From NCBI GenBank assembly GCA_015680685.1, contig MNCI01006820.1, forward strand, positions 94,919-158,918: 64,000 bases of DNA, written 5' to 3'. Under the pieces are notes generated by a model. It had not been told where the DNA came from. It searched no databases and saw nothing but the letters and a program-made list of their open reading frames with translations. Source of the stretch: Gnetum montanum. Its lineage: Eukaryota > Streptophyta > Gnetopsida > Gnetales > Gnetaceae. The position numbers and the translations under genes are program-made. Shown piece by piece: positions 47,691 through 58,202 of the stretch. Positions within the stretch are counted from its first letter, which is position 1, and every line of letters starts with the position of its first letter.

Positions 47691-48180
47691 TCAAAGTCAA
47701 CTATCAGCCACTAGGTGCCCTCTTGTTTTGTGGCTACTACATATAGACACCTTTGGATATCTATTTCTTATGCACACTGGTTACATGTTGTAATGAATGT
47801 ACTCTTGATGGGCCACATCTTTTGCATGCAATTACACTTGTTATCACTGTATGCGATGCACAAAACACGCTTCTTCTCCAACCTTCCAAATTCATTTTCC
47901 TTGGAGATTTCTAAGAAGAGGTTCCTTATGCCCATTCAGGCATCTACTATACTTAACCATGCCCTTCCCATAATGATGGGGAAATCACCTTTGCAAATTT
48001 CCACCTTGATCACCAGAAAATTGATAGAATAGGACCACCCAAAAATTATGGTTACAATGTCCACTGTAAATAAATGAGTGGACTTTTTGGGTCAAATCTT
48101 TTCATGGGAAGATTACTAGCCTTGATCCAATTGAAAATAGCATGAGTTAACATTACAATGTGGATTCAAGGTGACGTTTG
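47690..48180 (-). pseudogene. Protease remnant of element G (active-site segment deleted)
   Basis: The minus strand has the block before the protease (WIKA.NLPMKRF) joined directly to the later part (IVTIIFGWSY.INFLVIKV, IIMGRAWLS). The stretch with the catalytic D-S-G-S seen in B is missing. It must be inactive. Confidence 0.75.
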
Positions 48181-48559
48181 GTTTGAAGGGCACTCGAATA
48201 TGTTTAATGTAGAGGATGAGGATGTTGGAGATATAGGGCAACCAGTCGCATTAGGTTGTGTGGATTTGGGAGGACTATTGGGTTAAAAAAGGATTATCTC
48301 CTGAATCGATTATTCGAACCACTTAGCTAGAAAGCCAGTTGTGAATGTACAACCCTTGTAGCATTTCATTGTTGCAACAATGGAGGAATTTCATCCTACA
48401 TGGATGAAACAGGAGGTAACTAGGTTAAGGGCAGAGGGATGTGTGTAAACAGATCTGGAGGGTGGTAAGGATATGGGTGTTTTCCTTGAGTAGATGGTGA
48501 ATGAGTTCGATGATACTCTAGAGGGTAATAGTTATGTTGAAATAAGGTGTGGCTTGCAG

Positions 48560-49990
48560 AACTTTGTGGAGAAATAGGTTACTGAACATAGTACCCATAT
48601 GGATCTAGTTGCTTATAAGGGTACTATTGTTAAGGCAGTTGCATTCCCCATGACTATGGTTGGTGCCATTGTTGATACTGGTCATATGGTTATGGTGGAG
48701 CTCCACTTGGGTAGTAAGCTTATTGTTGTTGGTGGAATTATCTTAGATTACCTTATGGATAAGGTAATTTTTTGGGTGCTTACCTTTGTGCTAGTTGACG
48801 ATTCAACATGTACACCCAAACTCTTGTAAGTGTGACTCCATAGGAAAACATCCCTTAGGATGTTCATACTAACCAATGTCACAACCAACATCATCATTAG
48901 AGTCTGTCTCCACAACTTCTTCTACTACAGCAGCATTGCCTTTACCTCTTTGGTAAGCATGTTCAACTTCTTTCTATCTCCTATGGTTAAGATCACTATT
49001 TTGCTCTTTGGATTCTTTAGCAATATTCATAGAAATTTTGAATTTTTCATCCAAAGAGTCCCATAATTTATCAAATTTTGTCGAAATATCATAAATAGAT
49101 TTTTGGATGGACAAGGTTTTATTGTTCATCACTTGATTGAGTGGTGACTCCTCCTTGTCACAAAATTGGAACTCCCATTTCCTTATGGAAGGATCCCTAT
49201 TATATTCTTCTACACTTTCCCTTTTTTGCAACTCATCTTCTTCTTTTGCAACCTATTTTATAAGCCTTTATATCTGATGAGCTCTTAGTTTAGACAATCT
49301 CCCTTGAGCATAAACCCCAAGAGTTCTTCTAGTTTCTATGCTGAGCCCATCTATGATGTGATGGAGTTACTCCCTTTGAGAGTAATCATGGCCAGGGCAT
49401 CGATGTAAGAGAGAATAATATCTGCCCATGGTGACATCCAGGGGTTCATGTGCTCCCTGTTTCAAGCCTTGGATTTGCCGTCTTAGGTTGGACACTCTTG
49501 AGTACATTTAATATTTATCATTGAATAGTTCTAGCATGGTACTTCATCTACAAATAGATTCTCACTCTAAAGACCAATACCATCTTTCAACTTCTTTGAT
49601 GAGTGTCCTGAGGAAGAGTTTGAGTTTCTACTAATCATTTTCAATGTTTTGCAAGGCACAAATGTCATGGAAAGCTTGTAGATATGTCTATAGATCAAAG
49701 TTATATCCCCCCTCAAATCTTGGAATATTATTCATGTCTAAGCACTTGATTTGACTATCTTTCATATGCCTAGTTGGAATCTTAACTACCTCTACAATGT
49801 TAAGCATACTTCGAGTCATCAATAGAGGCTCATCATGATCATGATTTTGTTGTCATTGATGATGTCTTCTATTACCTCTTTGATTATTGTGGGCATGGCA
49901 ATTAGTATTACTACCTATATGCTTACCTCTATCATGGTTGTTCCTTATGTGGCATCTTTCAAAATCAGAAGAGGAAGAAGAAGCAAATGC
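48560..49990 (-). pseudogene. gag of element G (broken, start deleted)
   Basis: The minus strand carries the second half of gag. It includes a helix-rich block (49231-48974: RESVEEYNRDPSIRKWEF, LWDSLDEKFKIS) matching B, and a degenerate knuckle near 48890-48850. There the second Cys is Gly and the next codon is TAG (48869-48871) where B has CAG. The gag N-terminus and leader are lost in the deletion that also removed U5. No product is possible. Confidence 0.75.
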
Positions 49991-49995
49991 AAATG

Positions 49996-50804
49996 AACCT
50001 TGCCCTAAGGTCATTCGTTATCTTCCCAATTACACTTGTGATGCACATGGTATGGTTTAGTGTAATCAGGGCATACAATTTTTTTTGTTTTGTGTTTTAT
50101 GTTCTTTGGTGCTTAAAGAGAGAGATAAAGTAATTTAATAACTAATTTAATTTGACTAACTAACTAATCTCTAACTATTCCTAACATAAGCATCTAGTCC
50201 CAATTTCCGCACACGTCCTGAACCCACATGTATCCATTACTGGGTTAGCAAGTGTTATGCTACTAGGCACACCAAGCAATAATGTTGTTAGGATTACCAA
50301 GCGAATACGTGTTTACGCTCAAAGCGGCCATACTTATGTACTTTATCTATTTAGCTTAATTGATTAAATTCTAAGTTAGCTTAATTTAGGTTAATTTATT
50401 AAATATTTAATAAAAACAACAAATGCATAAATAAAACATTTAAGTTATCTAGAATGCTACAAGGTTTATCAAGAAGCTCTTCTTTATTGCCATACACACT
50501 AGTGTGTTTTAGGTACAATAGTGTTCAAATAAAGATTTGTACACTCAATGACTCCTGCTATAGGCACTTAGAGAAAATATTCTAACTTTCAAATAGAAAA
50601 ACTATAAGAGCTCTGCTATTACTATGACTTCTTATGCCCATAAACATGGCCAAGAGCTCATATTTAGAGTTTTTGCTATAATACTACATTGACAGGGCCT
50701 CATGAACGTAGCAAACACTATGTCGACATGGCCTCATTGATGGGGACCCGTCGATGAGGCTACGTCAATGGGGGCCTATTGATGTGATACTTTGATGCTC
50801 ATCA
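49996..50804 (-). repeat. 5' LTR of element G (U5 end deleted)
   Basis: Collinear with the 3' LTR from its U3 start at 50804 down to about 49996 (AAGGTC...ACACTTGTGATGCACATGG). The last about 120 bp are absent and the sequence passes directly into gag-type text. Confidence 0.85.
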
Positions 50805-50809
50805 TAAAG

Positions 50810-50961
50810 ATACCACTAGTCCAAGTGGGAAGATAGTGAACTATGATTAAGGCATAACAATCTAGATGCCACAACTAGTTCCATCCACAGAATTCACCCA
50901 TATCATGTATGAACACTGTGATTCATATGGTTGGGCATAGGGGGTACCTCACCACTCATCA
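50810..50961 (+). repeat. LTR of element F, displaced U5 end
   Basis: It continues the F LTR after the G insertion: CCACTAGTCCAAGTGGGAAGA, then CATATGGTTGGGCATAGGGG and the terminal ACTCATCA. This corresponds to the last about 150 bp of the B LTR. Confidence 0.75.
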
Positions 50962-52834
50962 AAGACCATCCATAAATTACAACACATTGTCGACTAGAAA
51001 GGCTATCTTTTGTCATTGGTGAGAATGTTTAACACTTGCTAAATTGGTTTTGTAGGTAATTCACATGTATCATCATCATCCAACCAACCCCATGTTTATT
51101 TGTGAATATAATTGATGTGATAGTTCTTTTGGTAAGGATCTAAGAATCATAATAATTTCACCTTCAAAAATGGAAGAGGAGAGCTTGATTAAGAGAATGT
51201 GAAAGAACTAGTAAATTTTCATTACTAATATCGTAGTGAATTGACAGTCTTACTTAAAGTGACCATGTAGTGTAAAATTCACTTGGAAAGGTATCATAGA
51301 ACATAAGTATAAGTGTAGATGACATACTAATACATTCAAGTTATTATGGTTCTTAAAGAATTGGCATGCAAATTTGTTCAAAATACAAACAATCATCACA
51401 TGATCATTTTTATCATGCCATGTTTCCTTAACATCAAAAGATTATACACATAAATGAAGTGAATCTTTAATGAAAAATGATTGAAGACTTGCATCAATTT
51501 TTTACTTATTTGTTTGACTTCCATAACAATTTGGTCAGATTACATATTAATGATTAAGTTAAACATATCATTTCACATTGGTGAAAATATCATATGTTCA
51601 AGGAAAAATGCTTGTATGCTAGTATAACTATGACTATCCATTAATATAAGCTAGTAAGCATTGTTAAAATGAAGTATGTGAATCAAAACCTTCTTTTCTC
51701 AACTCAAACCTTTGGTCCCTCAAGCCTAGCACATTACTACAATTTCCAAGATTCAATTCTTTATATGGTTGTTAATGCACAATGCAATCTTAACATGAAA
51801 CAACTTGCAACATAGTCTTTTCAAGGATCAAGCCATGGTAGCCTATGCAAGAAAGGTACAAAGTTAGTGATACACTTATTCAATGATTCTAATTATTATT
51901 AAGAAGATGCAAATTATATCATTAATCAATATTATATATTCTCAAATCTTCGATTCAATTTAGTGATCACTTTTATGGTAGAATTTAAGATAATTCTATG
52001 GTAGAATAGATGGTGGCAAAGAAATACCATTATGTTTCAAAACACTAAGTGCTTTATGCATGTTAAACTTATAATTTGCATTCTATTATTTTTTGGTGAG
52101 TGGATCTTTATGTTGCAACACTCAACAACCAATATTATCGATTGTGCTATGATTTGAAGGAAGTTGATGAATACCTTTGTAATTCAATCTTCACAAGATT
52201 GGTGCATTTTCTATGTGCAAATCAAAGAAGTTTTCCCATGACTTCTCAACACAATTAGTTAGGGTTGATCTAGCAATAGTTTAGACATGAATTAAAAATT
52301 CCTTCAATGTGAAGGAGAGGTTAGGTGGATGTTTTTGCCTATTTGTCATGGCTATGACAAGGTTCCCTCTAATTGGTAACATACTAATCAAAGGCATGCT
52401 AAAAAATATAGACATTGTAAAGGGTTTCTTTAAGTAAGATAACTTCTTGACAACTTAGAAATGAATATGTCAACAATTGTAATTTGATAAGCCATGGAGG
52501 TTGGTTGCAAAAGTAATAAATGCATTCATGTCTTGCCAATGCACATACTAGCTTTCTACTGGTCAAATTAAGGCCCTTTAAACTCTAAAAGGTGGCTAGA
52601 TCATCAATATTCTAATTTTTATTGAAGATGGGTGATTGGAACTTTTCTTGGCTAAGATCATGAAAAGTATATTATTCAGAATGTATAGTAATTTGGTCAT
52701 TAGCACCAAAGAAGATGTAGAAGTAAATTGCACATTTTACTTGGGTATTATCATTAGGTTTAAAAAATACAAAGAATGCTATGATACATATAATCCATTT
52801 TATATAAGGAATACTTGTGCTGTTGACAATAAGG
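50962..52834. other. No recognisable gene
   Basis: AT-rich, without LTR, LINE or coding motifs that I can recognise. A 67-codon open frame at 52636-52839 shows no family resemblance. Probably old decayed repeat or intergenic DNA. Confidence 0.4.
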
Positions 52835-52960
52835 AGTAAGCTTGGTAGTAAAACTTTAAATTTGGTAACTCCAAGTTATGGATTTGATCTTGGTAGACAA
52901 TATTGAGTTATAAAGTTCTATTTTAGGGGTGTTGGACTTCAAAATAATTGAAACATAGGT
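52835..52960 (+). repeat. tRNA-derived SINE copy (plus)
   Basis: Box-A-like AGCTTGGTAGTAAAACTTT and box-B-like ATGGATTTGATCTTGG, then TTATAAAGTTCTATTTTAGG and GGTGTTGGACTTC. The body resembles the Au-type plant SINE pattern; family assignment is tentative. Confidence 0.55.
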
Positions 52961-52982
52961 ATACCTGAAGATGTATAGTCAA

Positions 52983-53062
52983 CGTAGAACTTTATAACTT
53001 AGCATTATCCACTAGAATCAAATCCATGACTTACAATTTCTAAAGTAAGAGTCTTACCACTA
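52983..53062 (-). repeat. tRNA-derived SINE copy (minus)
   Basis: On the minus strand: AGTTAGCCTAGTGGTAAGAC (box A), ATGGATTTGATTCTAGTGG (box B), then AATGCTAAGTTATAAAGTTC. It is the same family as 52835-52960, in the opposite direction and about 25 bp away. Confidence 0.6.
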
Positions 53063-54209
53063 GGCTAACTATTTTGACTATATCAATATCATCATCCTAA
53101 CCTTGTCTCAATAAAATGGGGTTAGCTACATAAGTTTTTTTTTCATTCACTTCTATGAAAAGCTAAATCCTTGTTGATTTGTAGTTTCTTCAAATCATCT
53201 TTAATCATTTTTTCTTGTCTTCTTTGATCTTCCTTTTGATGGCTTTCCTAGAATAGTGATGTAGTAACCTCTGTTTATAGGCTCATTATTTGATCTTCTT
53301 TGCACATGGCCAAATAATCTAAGCCACTATTCTTGTATCTTATTTGAAATAGAAGCCACTACAAGTCTTCCTTTGATGTCTGTATTATGTAGTTTATCTC
53401 TTCTACTAATATTCAACATCCATCGAAGCATTTGCATTTCTACCATATTGATTTGTTATTCATTGCTCTTTTGTGCTATCCAACACTTAGCATCATACAA
53501 GAGAGTATGCCTAATTGTTGTCTTGTAAAATTTCCCCTTTAATTTTATTGCTATTATTTTATGACATAGAACACCACTAGCCTATCTACATTTTGACCAT
53601 CCTAGCTCAATTCTATTTCTAATATCTTTATTAATTTCTCCATCTAATTAGAGGATTAATCCTAGGTAGTGAAACTACTTATGATGAGAGACATTTTTAC
53701 CTTGAATTATTACTTTTATTTCACTATTGTTTATGTTGTTAGTAAAAATACATTTCATATATTTTATCTTACTTCTGCTAATTCTTAAGCCTTTTGATTA
53801 TAAAACATGTCTCTGCTTCTTCATTTTAGTATTAATATTTTCTTGAGATGTATCCATCAACATAATATCATCTACAAATAGCATACACCAAGGGATTCCA
53901 TCTTGTATTTTCTTTATTAATTTATCCATAATAATGACAAATAAGTATTGACTAAGTGTGGATTCTTGATGTAGACCTATTATGATTGAAAAATTAGATA
54001 TTATTCTACAAGTTTTTCTAATTTTAGTGGTAGCTTCTTCATACATGTCTTGAATCACTTTAATATATTTATTGAGGATGTTTTTTCTCTGTAAGGTCCA
54101 CCAAATAATATCTCTAGGCACTTTGTCATATGCTTTTTCTAAGTTAGTGAAGATCATATGTATATATTTTTATGTTTTCTAATGAATCATCAATTGGTTG
54201 GGATATCAC
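53060..54209 (-). mobile_element. RTE-type LINE, 5'-truncated
   Basis: Minus-strand non-LTR element covering the second half of the RT to the 3' end. It is cut at about 54209 by LTR J. The 3' end on the minus strand has GGGGTTAGCTACAT...GAGACAAGGTTAGGATGATG, typical of plant RTE tails. Stops break the frame. Confidence 0.8.
53150..54200 (-). pseudogene. RTE LINE reverse transcriptase (broken)
   Basis: A 119-codon open stretch at 54157-53798 shows LEKAYDKVPRDIIWWTL, YIKVIQDMYE, GLHQESTLSQYLF and the catalytic box in MLFVDDIMLMD. Further frames to about 53200 give ASGVLCHK, IKLKGKFYKTTIRHTLLYDA and LRLFGHVQRR. These are the conserved blocks of plant RTE-clade LINEs. FVDD replaces the more usual FADD. 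Non-functional. Confidence 0.8.
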
Positions 54210-54927
54210 TGATGCTATATCACATTTGTTTAAACGATATCGTAACTATGATGTCATATATTTGATATCCTAGCACAAGCTACATCATCATAGATTTGAT
54301 ATCGTGTGATGTGTGTAGCCTATAAATACAACAATTGGACACACAAATCCAAAGAAGTTTCATTCCATCCTTAGGTAGATTCTCATAGTTTGTTTTCATA
54401 GTTTTAGTGATAGAGTGAATGCCTACAACGTGGTGTTAAGCAATTGTACAGAATCTTTATTCAAGTGAAGTGCACTAGGGCACAGTTCATGTCTAAAAAT
54501 AAAGATCAAGATTGCTTTTCATCATTGCAGCATCCACTTAGTTTTACTATTTCACTTAGCATAGTTTTTATTGTTTTCTTAGTTTAATCATTTACATTTC
54601 CAAGTACTTTCCTTTCTTGTTCATTAGTAAAGTGAAATGAGTATGACTAGTTTTGAGCATTTAAGTATAATCATTTGGTAATCCCAATAGTGTTATTGCT
54701 TAGTTCACCTAGTAGCATAGCACTTGGTAACCCAATAATGATTACATGAGCCCAAGACATGTATGATAAGCCAAGACCAAATGCTCATCACTCTAGGATA
54801 GAGTAGATTTACATTACTATTATTACTTACACTTAGGACTAAATTTCTTTCTCAATTATGTTTATCACTAGGAGTAATTAGAGCCTAACAACATAAATTA
54901 TCATATGCTTCACATTGGACTAAACCA
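54210..54927 (+). repeat. LTR J (plus), truncated in U5
   Basis: Begins TGATGCTATATCAC. The U3 has several GATATC and ATGATGTCAT motifs. TATAAATA is at 54321-54328. The R region matches LTRs F and B (TTTGGTAATCCCAATAGTG). It ends at GGACTAAACCA, where LTR K begins in the opposite direction. No polypurine tract precedes it, so it is a 5' or solo LTR. Confidence 0.7.
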
Positions 54928-55786
54928 ACACCCAACCATACGAGATACAAGTGTTCACACACAATCCTAGTTGAACTTTGCAGATAATGCAATGTGATTA
55001 TACTAGTAATTAGTTAGCATTCACGATCGTTGTCTTCCCATGTGAGTTTGTAAAATCCATGTTTATGGTTTAACTCACAATGAAGTATATGATAATTGAT
55101 GTTGAATTGGCCATTATTCTCCTAATAAAAATGAAGTGAAAGTAGAGGTTTCTAAATCTAAGCAATAGTAAAACAAACCTAAACTAGCCTATGAGATGAG
55201 TAGTTGGTCCTGATCTTCCGATCACACCTTGGACATCATGCAACTACTACTAGGATTACCAAGTACCACATTACTGGGCATACCAAGTGATAGTAATACT
55301 GGGCTACCAAGTAGTTACACTTATGTGTTGGAGATCAGTCGTACTCATTCCACTTAACAACATTAAAAAGTAAATTCCAAGTAATCGTAAACATTAACTA
55401 TGAGTTAAATAATAAACTAATTGGAAACATAAATAAAACTAAGTGTTGCTACAATGATGTAGAGTAATCTTGATCTTTATTGTCAGTCATGCAATGTGTC
55501 CAAGTACATCACCCTCGAATAAAAATTCCACTCAATTACAAAACATCACACTACAGGAATACATTGCTAAGTACCGAATTCAAGAAAATAAACTAAAAGA
55601 GTTCTATTACTATGCTACCAAATCTACTATGGATCTATGGGCCTAAGTACTGCTTATATAGGCTACACACACCCCACGTTATTGTTTATATGATAATGTA
55701 TGTTGAGATACAATAATGTATCTACAACATCATAGATATGATATCATAACTATGATATCATTACCTCAAAGTTTTTTGATTTATCA
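54928..55786 (-). repeat. LTR K (minus), 3' LTR with U5 tip missing
   Basis: The minus strand starts TGATAAATCAAAAAAC after a polypurine tract (rc of 55789-55800). The U3 has ATGATATCATAGTTATGATA-type motifs like LTR J. A TATATAAG box is at 55661-55654. The U5 stops inside the CAACCATACGAG block, so the last about 25 bp are missing at the joint with J. Confidence 0.75.
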
Positions 55787-57221
55787 TACCCCCATAACTG
55801 ACTAAAACTTATCCTTGAGTTAAAAAAAATGAGGATGGAGTTCCTTACAAAATTAGGAGGTAGATTTACATGACACTGACTTCTATATACATGAATTTCT
55901 AATGTCACAATGGAGTTTACAAAAATGAACACATGGCATGACAACTTTGATGCAAAATGAAAAATAAAATTTGGCAAGGTTGAGTGTAGCCTTATGTTGT
56001 TCTAGGCACAGGTGGCTCTTCCATAGATTTCTTCTCCTTATCGTCAGGCTTCTTAAATTGGTATTTGTTCAGGAGTGCTTGCAACTTCTTTTCTTCTATT
56101 CTTGGATTATGGACCGTCCATGGTTATGAACCAATGTTTAATGGATTTGATACATTCCACAGACATGGCAATTGCAAAAACATCTAATTAGCCTTAATGT
56201 ACCATGCTGTAAACTATTGTCTCTCTTCTTCAAAAGCTTTAATCTTTTCTTTAAGTTCATGGTATTCTATTAATCTTCTAACCAAATTCACTGCTACATC
56301 TTTTTGCCCCTGGTAGCCAACCTTAACTACTTCTATTTGAGTTTACTACTTGAAGTTTCTATAGAGCATCTTTTCGATCTGCAAACTCTTTCTCAGATAA
56401 AGCATAAGTGGTTACTACTTGCTACTCTAGCTCATTTTTGGGGCTGCCTACTATTAACATGGCCAAATTAGCATAATGGAGGTTTGCTAATGCCATGTAT
56501 TTTGTCAAGTCTTCTATCTGCAAGTATTTATTTTTCACATCCACTTGATAGGTCTAGGCCATGCTATCTAAGATGAGTTGACAATTAGGATTTTATGCTA
56601 CAATAGAATTGATTTTGGTCTTTTCCATTTGGATCTCCTTCTCATTTATCTACTTGTACATGCCCACTTGATCTTGGAAGTATTCTTTGAGTCTTTCATG
56701 ATTCTTAGCCTCATTTTTCTATGCACTAATTTCAATAGCTAATTTCTATCTAATGGCATGTACCTCCTCCATAGAGAGGGTTCTATTTTCTCTTATGAGA
56801 CATCTCATATCTTGGTTGACCCTCATCATTTGCTCTCTAAACTGATGGATACTTTCTTTTCTAATGTTTTTTTGCTTTTCTATTGTGGTCAACCTCATGT
56901 TGTTTATAGTGAGTTGTTTTTTTTCTTCCTGTAAGGTAGCAAGTGCTTTGGCATGGGCCTATGATTAGGCTTCAACTACTAAAGCTTTTCATACTGCCTT
57001 TTCTTTCTCATATACTATGTTTTTATTACTCTTAAGGAGGAAATTAATCTACTCAATTCTAAATTGTGTTATCTGATCCAGTGCTATGAACTTAGTTAGA
57101 TCTTTCCTTTCTAGAGTGTTTCTCCTAGATACCACTCTCCATTATTTGTTGGAGTAGGCCTCAAAAAGAGGAGCACAAGGAGAACTTCCATGACCAGTAA
57201 GCAAAAGACGACAAGGCTGTG
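55787..57221 (-). mobile_element. Element K internal 3' part, interrupted by H
   Basis: It continues upstream of LTR K on the minus strand: a PPT-like CAGTTATGGGGG and then ORF X. At 57222 element H begins with a full LTR end, so H inserted in K. The rest of K would be outside the window. Confidence 0.7.
55992..57200 (-). pseudogene. ORF X of element K (internally deleted, truncated)
   Basis: The minus strand ends MEEPPVPRTT and a stop (55992-55994), matching the C-terminus of ORF X in H and G. Upstream lies the coiled-coil region, with RMRLTTIEKQKNIRKES- and YANLAMLIVG-type blocks like H. At its upper end (57190-57111) the text passes from NNGEWYLGETL straight into coiled-coil sequence, so most of the PF20167-like domain is deleted. 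Several stops. Confidence 0.6.
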
Positions 57222-58041
57222 TGATGAGTGGCGAGGTACCCCTACACTCAACCATACGAATACGAGTGTTTTCATGTGCGATCCGGTTGAACTCCGCAAA
57301 TGGACTAGTTGTGGCACCTAGACAGTTATCCTTAGGTCACAGTTTGCTGTCTTCCCACCTGGACTAGTATTATATTTGTCACATATGGTTTAGTCTAGAG
57401 TGAGGTGTATGATGGGTTTCCTAATCTAATGCTACTCCTAAAGGCAATGGAAAATAATATTAACTAAGCTGAGCTAGGAGGGAAAGGGTAAGAGAATCTA
57501 ATCTAGCCTAAGTGCGATGAGCATCCATTCCTTGATTATTCGTACACATCTTGGACTTTGTGCATGACTAACACTGGGATTACCAAGCGCAGATCCTAGG
57601 TACACCACTGGGTTACCAAGTAGTCACACTTAAATGCTCGTAATCAAGTTGTACTCATTTCGCGTTCTAACGTGAGTTGAAGGGTGAGAAAGTATTAACT
57701 AGGAAAGCAGTAAATAACAATTAAATAAATAAATAAACAAAGTGAATGCTACAATGATGAAGTAATCTCGATCTTTATTTCCGATCATGTGTGTATCCAA
57801 GTACGTCACACTCGAATAAAGGATGTCGTACAATTACATTCACCACATTGCGGGTAGACACTAGAAAATAATCTATCTCTGGAGGGATCAAACTACTAGA
57901 GCTTCGCTACAATCTAACCTATTGTTATGAAACAAGGGAGAGCTACTTCTTATTTATAGACATTGCGGCAGACTACGATATCGTGTACGCGATATTGCAG
58001 GGGATGCGATATCATGGCCCATGCGATATAATGTCCCATCA
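57222..58041 (-). repeat. 3' LTR of element H
   Basis: 820 bp, starting TGATGGGACATTATATCGC on the minus strand, close to the B LTR start. GATATCG-type palindromes are at 57965-58030 and TATAAATA at 57958-57951. The U5 end has the shared GTATGGTTGAGTGTAGGGG block. The polypurine tract CAGTCGTGGGGG is the reverse complement of 58044-58055. Confidence 0.9.
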
Positions 58042-58202
58042 TACCCCCACGACTGAATAAAAACTTGTCCTCCAGTTACAGTGATTACATAGTGGATAGG
58101 TATGGGATTATTGATGGAAAAATAAATGGGACAATGCCGCATTGTGGGAAGAAAATAAAGACACAACACACAGAATATGTTACAACAACAAAAATTTGGA
58201 AC

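Larger units (their letters stand above)
38479..50804 (-). mobile_element. Element G: 12.3-kb Athila/Tat-like Gypsy element with ORF X
   Basis: Minus-strand element inserted in the LTR of F. The 5' LTR is 50804-about 49996, then gag, protease, RT, RNase H, integrase (to about 44980), a non-coding region, an internal promoter-like segment, ORF X (42476-39637), a polypurine tract and the 3' LTR (39393-38479). Flanks GAAAG (38474-38478) and TAAAG (50805-50809) match 4 of 5 bases as an aged target duplication. The 5' LTR has lost its U5 end, and the primer site and gag start are deleted. All frames are broken. Confidence 0.88.
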
